A DNA stretch of 64,000 nucleotides from Sordariomycetes sp. S80-01Y (taxonomy: Eukaryota; Ascomycota; Sordariomycetes). The stretch is taken from the NCBI GenBank assembly GCA_037042185.1, contig JAXQJY010000025.1, forward strand, positions 1,178,001-1,242,000, read 5' to 3'. A model generated the notes under the pieces. The model made no database searches. It was not told where the DNA came from and worked only from the letters and a program-made list of their open reading frames with translations. Numbering within the stretch: the stretch's first letter is position 1; every line of letters begins with the position of its first letter. Shown one piece after another: positions 57,729 to 64,000 of the stretch. Both the position numbers and the translations under genes were made by a program.

Positions 57729-59295
57729 TTACTCCTTTTTCAAAAGATGCTCCAGGACGCCCTCAGCCGTCAACTTAGACAGCTCATCAATCGCTCTTTG
57801 CGACAAGGTGAAAAGATCGTGGAATAGGTGGTCGTTTGGGTTCTCGCAATTTGGCTCCCATCCTAGCTCGGGAATGGTCATCTGGCCGCTTACGCATGGC
57901 TTCCACACGTCGAGAAACCGCAGAGGATCGTCAACGCTCATCGTCCCGCGCCCTGTAGACTCTGTGATACCTAGCTTGTGCATGTCTTCTTCGGTAATGA
58001 TGTCAAGCAAGATGTTGGCTGGGTCTGATCGGTACCCGGCTCGGCGGGGATATTGAGCGTACACAATGTTGTCTTGCGGGTTGGGCTCCGAAGGGCGCAG
58101 CGAAGAAGGCAAATACTCGAGCAACGAATTGGCCTTTGGCACCTCGATCGGCTTGTTCTCGAGCTCGCCCTCTTCCATGCCTTCAGGTCGAGTGCTGCCC
58201 TTGTTCGTCCATTCCTCCATTCGCTCGCGGACTCTGTTGTTCCATCGCTCTGTTAGGACAGCGCTGTTGCGTAGCTGCTCGGCGCTGGAGTGTGGAATCG
58301 ATGGCTCAGGCCGAACCCTCCAGCCTGGTGTAAGCGAAATGTCGAATAAATCAGGGATGATTACCCTGAAACTCTCCAGTCTGCGCTCATCAACAGATTC
58401 CAGGGCGTTCGGGTCCGTAAGCTCCTGAACCTGGCTCCTCGTCGCGTTAGACCAAAAGTCCGAGAACGCAATGCTCTGCTGATTCAGACTCTCGCGATAC
58501 AGCATCTCAATCTGCTGGAACAAGAGATCCGTGGCCGCATCGACGACCTTTTCCCCCGTCTCCAGTGGCACAGCCGCCAACTTCCAAATATCCCATGTTC
58601 CAAAGGTGAAAATCCACAACGTCTCGTGGGGTGGCAGATCCGGCGCGCGCAGCGACAGGAACTGCTGGACCTGGTGTTCGAGATCGGGTGTGTCCGCGGG
58701 AACGGGGTATTGTTCGCCGACGAAGAAGAAGTCGGCAGCGGGGTTTTCGGTGATGTTTGCTTCTTGCGAAGAGGTTTGAAGAGCCTCCAGCTCGGTGCCG
58801 TAGATGCCGTTGGACGTGAGGCCAGGTTGGAAGTCGCTCGTCGGTACGAAGGACAGAAGGGAGTCGCAGTTCAACTGAGCAGAAAAGTAAGTAAGACGCA
58901 GCGAGACGCGGGAAAGTGGACGCGTGCAAACATACCTCGTTGCAGAGTCTTTCAGGCCATGTCGCCCTCTCCGCGCTCAAGTCGACCGCGCTGCCCACCA
59001 GGTCTTGCGACCCAAAGACCACAATCCTAAGATCACCACCCTTGGTCTTCTCCTGGGCCGTCCAACTCAGCACATTGCGATACCCACCGCCCAAGCTGGG
59101 ACTCAGCAGCTTGAGAAGAAGCAAAGCACCAAGTACCACCGCCGTGACCCGCAGCAACAGACCAAGCCCACCGCGACGGACACGATTGACAAAGACGAGC
59201 GGCACAGCCTTCAGCCGTCGCGACCAGGGCACGGAGCCATCATAGAGGGACTGGTAGTCGTAGTCGCCCGCTTTGTTGGACAAGAGGCTGTCCAT
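57729..59295 (-). CDS. Membrane-anchored SGNH-hydrolase-like protein
   Basis: Two exons (59295-58936 and 58874-57729; 61-bp intron) encode 501 residues. A basic cytosolic N-terminus of about 43 residues precedes one hydrophobic helix (about 44-64, GLGLLLRVTAVVLGALLLLK), giving a type II topology with a lumenal or extracellular C-terminus. The domain begins with LRIVVFGSQDLVGSAVD, where Ser96 occupies the nucleophile position of an SGNH/GDSL esterase. ADFFFVGEQYPVP and TLWIFTFGTWDIW (block III position, 212-215) follow. The C-terminal segment ENPNDHLFHDLFTLSQRA occupies the block V position. Blocks III and V deviate from the usual GxND and DxxH, so catalytic activity is uncertain. Substrate is unknown. 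Exon 2 opens at TTG after a CAG acceptor, in phase 0. Confidence 0.7.
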
Positions 59296-60988
59296 GATGT
59301 CGCGGAAGTAGCAGCCTCAAGAAACCAGAATGCCAGGCATAGACGGAGTTGGTGTTGAAGCGAGGGTAATGTGTGAGACTGGTGGAGGTTGGTGTCGCGT
59401 GCTGAGTTGCCACGTTAGGAATGGGGCTTGCGGGGGGCGATTTTGAATCACGAAGGTGATCGTCAAGCAGAAAGCTAGGAAGTACCTTATGCTTCGGCGT
59501 GAGATGCTAAGGCGCTGATATGAATCGCTGACAAGGAAAGAAAGGAGTGAAAAGGGTGCAGCAAGGATGACGGATGGATTGGGTTGGGTCGTGTTTGCCC
59601 TGCTCGTACACGCACATCCACGAAATGAGGATGCTGAGACTCAGGGTCACAAGCGCATCTCACCTCCGCGTAATCCAGCTCTCTGTCTCGCCAATCCCTC
59701 CCTTTCCTGGGCTGACTCTAACATGACCTGTGGCTCAGCGCAGGGCTCACTGTTAGGGACGAAACGCCAAGGGTCCTCGCCCGCCGACTCAGCCGGGAGG
59801 CCGTGGGCAGGGCTGATCCGGGGTCTGCTGGAGCTACTACCTCAAGCCTGCCAGGCATCGTGAGGATTTGGAAAGAATTGCCCAAACAATATCATATTCT
59901 TCTCATGTTCTCGTTAGATCTGAATTCCCAGAGATGGCGAGTCTAGACATAACGCAACAAATACGTGAGGTAGGCAGCTTGGAGTAGAACACTGTGCTTC
60001 TCCGGCGAGTCAAGTCGCGAGAGAGTCAGCCCCTGAATCTGCAGCATTACGAGAGGCACAGCGCTAAAGATGGAAGGAGGAGGGCCCAGCCGGCCACTGC
60101 TAGGCCCAAGTCCGAGGAAACCTTACCTGGGGAACGCAGACGCATCTGACCTACCCTGGATTTAGACAGAAGTCGGGAGGAGGGGGGATTTCCCTGATCC
60201 ATTGTCGTTGGTGAAGGTATCTTGCTCGTCTGTTAAGTCTACTTTGGGACGGTGTCTCCATCCCAGCACTCAGGTAATTTTCTACATTCTAATGAAAGTT
60301 TTTCATTAGCAATAATGCATGTCTGAGACTACCTTCCGTCAGTAGTTGGCGTGGTGCAGAGCTTACAGGGATCGCCCCGAATGTACGCAGCTCTATTGAT
60401 AATTACAATATCCATCGGGAGATGTGGAAAGCTTTGGAGAATACAGCGTCGAGTACACAACAGTACAACATGCGTGTCACTTCTTGAGATTCGCCGTAGC
60501 AATATCGTCACGTGCATCGAGCGGCTCAATGTCGCGTCGCGGTTAATAAGACCAGCACCGGCTGGAGCGGTCGACGGAATGGCAACATGGGGAAAACTAC
60601 GATCACCTTCGCATCATTGACTAACATTCGCTCCACAACTTGAACCGAGATAAACTTGCAACTCTCCAGAAACTTCGTCTAAAATGCTTACAATGACCTA
60701 CATGGCTTGAAGCTACGCCTACATCCCCGACAGCTTCTCCGACAGCTAGCCTTCCCGATGAACTGTACTGCGATAACCACAATCAATTGTCCAACCACAG
60801 ACGCGACCACGAGACCAAGACTCGGATAGAACGACCGCTATGACTCCCTTGTGTGCGACGGCGAATCGAATCATCGATCTGTGCTTCTCTTCCTCGCCTC
60901 TCAATCCTCCCTTCGAGCATCAACTTGCCCCATTGCTGGCACCGCCGAATCTCCAACGACGGTTGCAACCGTCAGCGGCGGCCAGTGG
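59296..60988. promoter_or_regulatory. Divergent upstream region of the SGNH-like gene and the right-edge gene
   Basis: About 1.7 kb between two divergent start codons. No small gene, tRNA or repeat is supportable. A frame stop at 60827-60829 and no earlier in-frame ATG set the left limit of the right-hand gene, unless it has further 5' exons. Confidence 0.5.
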
Positions 60989-63900
60989 ATGATCGCAGCG
61001 CAAAGGCCTCAGCAACAACCCATAGCGCAAACTCGGGCGCGGAGACTGAAAAGGCTGGACAAGGGCAAAACCACAGGCATATTCGTAAAGCAAAGGGGAG
61101 GCTCTTCTACACCCGAGATGCTGTCGCATCTGAAGTTCCACCGGCGGGGACCAGCCAATCCAGGCGCAGCTCCAGGACCAAATACTGAAGCTGCTGGGCC
61201 TGCTGGCACGCCTCAAGATCAACCACCATCGACCTCCGACATCCCCATCTCCCCTTCGCGCACACAGAGCCGCGATGGCTACTTCACTCTTCCTCCGATT
61301 GCCCGCGTAGCGTCGAGAGAGTCTCAAGATCAGGACAGAGACTACTTGCCGGATCACGACCTCGAAACCGAACCGACTAACCTCAATCGCAATGCCGCAG
61401 GCCACGACATGGCGTTCCAACCCGACAGTCGTTCAGTCTCACAGGCTCAACGCTCGCCATACAATAACATGGACTCTGGATTCATTGGCGGCGTAGCTCT
61501 GCAGAAGTATAAGCGAGAGCAGGCGCTGCAAGCCTCCAAAAGTCGAGAAAATACAACCTCCGAGGAATCGACACCTTCGAGCGCATCGCCGGCGCCGACG
61601 CAGCAGGAATATACGAACCAGCCGCAACAGCCTCAGCAGCACCCTCCGTCGCGACAAAGGCCTATGCCCGCCCCGATCAATACAGCTACTGCTCCGACAA
61701 GACCACCGCCCCAGGCTCTACCTCACTCGTATGGTTACTACAAGCAAGCAAACACATCTTTCATTGCTCCGACCGATCATTATAAAAACAATAATGCCAG
61801 CTCGAGCTCGGGCCAGACGGGGCGTCGTCCTGCAGGGACCAGACTGACTAGCGAGCCTGCTTTGGCGTCCTCATCAGGGTACCAGCCAGAGCCGCAGAAG
61901 ACGAAGAAGAGCTTGCCATTTCTGAAGAACCCCATGTCCTTACTGGCGCGACGGAAGAACGCTCAGAACTCGCCAGACCTGCATCCCTTGCCAATTCAAA
62001 CGGAACCCGAAGTGCCAACGTATGATCCGCGAATAAGAGGAACAAAAGTTCATGATTTCAGCGCACCGCGGCGGAGAGAGGGGTCAAAGGGCAAGGAGCC
62101 GATGTCTGCAGGCTCTCGAAGCAGCCTGCCGGACCGTGAAGAGCGAGGACCAGATGTTCCGCCCAAGAATCAGGAATCACAGGTGCAAACCCAGTATCTG
62201 GGAAACAGACCGTCGGAAGTCACACTTTCGACCCTTTCCAACCATACGCAGTCCACCGCTGCTGGTACGCCCTCATCGGTAGACCCTGACGACGAAAGCG
62301 CTAGATTATCGTCTTCGCAGCAGAGGCGGCCGGTACCTCAGAGAGAAGTGTCAGCGTCACAACACTCAATTGCATCATCTCACTATAGTGATGCATCAAC
62401 AGTGGCGCCGACTCAAGGAGGTACTTCGGTGAGAGCACCTCGATCAAGAAACATCTCCATCTCGTCAGAAATGTCGCTTAAGTCTCGGCTGTCTGGTCTA
62501 CCGAAGCATATGAAGAGCACATCGTCTCGATTTAGCTTTGACATGATCGGCGCAGCGAAACAGGAAAAGATCCTAGAAGAGCGCCACCGACAAAGACAAG
62601 CCGAGAAGCAGGTCGAGGAGGACGCTAATCCCCGAGACTCGCGGTTCGATGACTTTGACGACGATTTTGACTACGATGCCATGATGGATGACGATGGCCT
62701 GGAAGAGAGGATACCAGGTGTCAACGCTGATTATGACGAGGAGGATGATTTCTACGTAGGAGAGGATGACCTGAATCAGGACGACCCGGACAACGACCAA
62801 GAGAACTTCGCCGGATTTTCATTCCAACGGTCGAACGGGACGTCGCCATTGCCAACGTCTCACGAAGCCTCAGTTGCTGGCACACCTCATGCTCTGGATG
62901 GCGATGTTGGGAGCCCACCTCAACCTATGGGCGACTCGCTGATGCCCCCACCGCCAGATTCTCACCTAGGGGGAGCACCCCAATCACCGCCGGACGGTCT
63001 TGGAATCCAAGGGGTCGAGGAGACGTCTGGCAGTCAGCAAACACAGATTGCGGGCGAGAGGCCATCGCGCGACGAGGACCTGTACTTTGACAACAGTGGG
63101 TTGGGAGGCGAGTTTGCGGAAGATCTCGAACGGCCACCATCATGGGACGGTGCTCCCTTTGACGAGTCAATATTTGACAACCACGACACAGACAAGTACG
63201 GGCGACCGATCGCTGGGGCCTTTGCACAAGCACAGTCTGAGCGACAGGCTGCTTTGCAAGAGGCCTTGAAGCGAGAGTCCGACGTGACATCTGGCTACTC
63301 TGCCCCGTCTGAGACCGAGCGCTCTACGGCGCACACATCCGTCAGCAACGCAGCGCATCTGCACAAGCGCCACGTCAGCGAGGACCACACGCAGGGACTC
63401 GAGCTAGAATCGAGCCAACCCCAAGGCGAGCAAGACCAAATGGCCGCGTACCAAGCAGCTCTCGCAGCGGCAGCAAACAAAGCTGCCGCGTCTGGCAGAT
63501 TCCAGTGGGCACAATCACCGGCAGGCCACGGCCCCGCTGAGCAAGACGATGAGCTGTCGGACAGAGAATCTCTTTGGCAACCTGACCACGACGATCATGA
63601 CGACAGCTTTGGCTACGAAGATATGAATGACTTCGAACTCGAAGATGACACCATCATCGCAGCCGCCAACGCGGAGGCCTTGGCCTACGATTCGGACGGC
63701 TGGTATGGCCAGGAGTTCGGATTCTACTCGGCCCCCACTGACTCTCATCGCGCCTCGAGCTCGTCAGATGCTGACTACCTCTACGCCAACGGAGGCTTCT
63801 TCGGCCCCAAAGACGCCATCAGTCGCACCAAGAGTGGGCGCGTCGTATCTCGAGAACCGAATCTCACGCCTATAACTGAGAGGTCAGAGTACTCGAACCG

Positions 63901-64000
63901 TAACTCGGTCATGAGCATGGCACTATCTGGGCATGGGTTCGGGCCCGGCACGCCGATTCAGAGCCCTGGACTGGCACAGCTGGCGATGATGGCTGACCGG
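60989..64000 (+). CDS. Large, mostly disordered fungal protein (partial; runs off the right edge)
   Basis: An uninterrupted frame of 1004 codons starts at the first in-frame ATG and is still open at the window end. I do not recognise the family. An N-terminal basic segment (RARRLKRLDKG, then MLSHLKFHRRG) precedes long Ser/Pro/Gln-rich stretches. Islands look conserved: SGFIGGVALQKYKREQALQ (about 165-183), KKSLPFLKNPMSLLARRK, YDPRIRGTKVHDFSAPRRR, and SLKSRLSGLPKHMK. Strongly acidic clusters follow: FDDFDDDFDYDAMMDDDG, then YDEEDDFYVGEDD. Later islands are DLYFDNSGLGGEFAED, SWDGAPFDESIFDNHDTDKYG and LAYDSDGWYGQEFGFYSAP. There is no signal peptide or membrane segment. This resembles a scaffold or regulatory protein with short linear motifs, but that is inference. 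Upstream exons cannot be excluded. Confidence 0.78.
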   Translation, partial: MIAAQRPQQQPIAQTRARRLKRLDKGKTTGIFVKQRGGSSTPEMLSHLKFHRRGPANPGAAPGPNTEAAGPAGTPQDQPPSTSDIPISPSRTQSRDGYFTLPPIARVASRESQDQDRDYLPDHDLETEPTNLNRNAAGHDMAFQPDSRSVSQAQRSPYNNMDSGFIGGVALQKYKREQALQASKSRENTTSEESTPSSASPAPTQQEYTNQPQQPQQHPPSRQRPMPAPINTATAPTRPPPQALPHSYGYYKQANTSFIAPTDHYKNNNASSSSGQTGRRPAGTRLTSEPALASSSGYQPEPQKTKKSLPFLKNPMSLLARRKNAQNSPDLHPLPIQTEPEVPTYDPRIRGTKVHDFSAPRRREGSKGKEPMSAGSRSSLPDREERGPDVPPKNQESQVQTQYLGNRPSEVTLSTLSNHTQSTAAGTPSSVDPDDESARLSSSQQRRPVPQREVSASQHSIASSHYSDASTVAPTQGGTSVRAPRSRNISISSEMSLKSRLSGLPKHMKSTSSRFSFDMIGAAKQEKILEERHRQRQAEKQVEEDANPRDSRFDDFDDDFDYDAMMDDDGLEERIPGVNADYDEEDDFYVGEDDLNQDDPDNDQENFAGFSFQRSNGTSPLPTSHEASVAGTPHALDGDVGSPPQPMGDSLMPPPPDSHLGGAPQSPPDGLGIQGVEETSGSQQTQIAGERPSRDEDLYFDNSGLGGEFAEDLERPPSWDGAPFDESIFDNHDTDKYGRPIAGAFAQAQSERQAALQEALKRESDVTSGYSAPSETERSTAHTSVSNAAHLHKRHVSEDHTQGLELESSQPQGEQDQMAAYQAALAAAANKAAASGRFQWAQSPAGHGPAEQDDELSDRESLWQPDHDDHDDSFGYEDMNDFELEDDTIIAAANAEALAYDSDGWYGQEFGFYSAPTDSHRASSSSDADYLYANGGFFGPKDAISRTKSGRVVSREPNLTPITERSEYSNRNSVMSMALSGHGFGPGTPIQSPGLAQLAMMADR

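Overview
This 64 kb window comes from the nuclear genome of a filamentous ascomycete (Pezizomycotina), most likely a Sordariomycete. The genes carry short spliceosomal introns (mostly 39-77 bp) with GTANGT/GTGAGT donors. They include families typical of moulds: a secreted large-subunit catalase, a HET-domain protein, a CYP65-like P450, a Zn2Cys6 regulator, an UNC93-like transporter and a cofactor-independent phosphoglycerate mutase. No prokaryotic signature, CRISPR array or intact mobile element was seen.

Layout from left to right: the 5' part of a secreted catalase (1-1157, minus, cut by the window edge); a HET-domain protein (3955-5895, minus); iPGM (6495-8357, minus); a tRNA-Val(CAC) with a 9-nt intron (9024-9106, plus); an UNC93-like membrane protein (9668-11295, minus); an SH3/RasGEF protein of the Cdc25 type (15772-19476, minus); a 12 kb stretch with no gene I can support (19477-31413); a P450 (31414-32928, minus) divergent from an ARMH3/DUF1741 armadillo protein (33711-35807, plus); a short permease relic (37301-37355, plus) beside a complete amino-acid permease (37674-39698, minus); an alpha/beta hydrolase interrupted by one in-frame TGA (45371-46420, plus); KGD4 (47479-47950, minus); a class III aminotransferase (50740-52149, minus) with a Zn2Cys6 regulator directly upstream (52583-54740, minus); an App1-type phosphatidate phosphatase (55075-56377, minus); a membrane-anchored SGNH-like protein (57729-59295, minus); and a long disordered protein that runs off the right edge (60989-64000, plus).

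Most of the complement is housekeeping: glycolysis, the 2-oxoglutarate dehydrogenase complex, Ras/cAMP signalling, lipid phosphatase, amino-acid uptake and a Golgi/PI4K-linked armadillo protein. Accessory genes (HET, P450, regulator plus aminotransferase) sit among them. There is no secondary-metabolite backbone gene, so no biosynthetic cluster is claimed. Gene density is low (about one gene per 4 kb) and coding is biased to the minus strand.

I did not find a clear, previously undescribed system. The items most worth a second look are the hydrolase with the TGA between its nucleophile and its Asp/His, the inverted permease relic beside a live permease, the 12 kb empty stretch, the odd first intron of the ARMH3 gene, the intron-bearing tRNA-Val, and the regulator-aminotransferase pair. 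All exon boundaries were read by eye and checked for reading frame and splice signals, not against transcripts.
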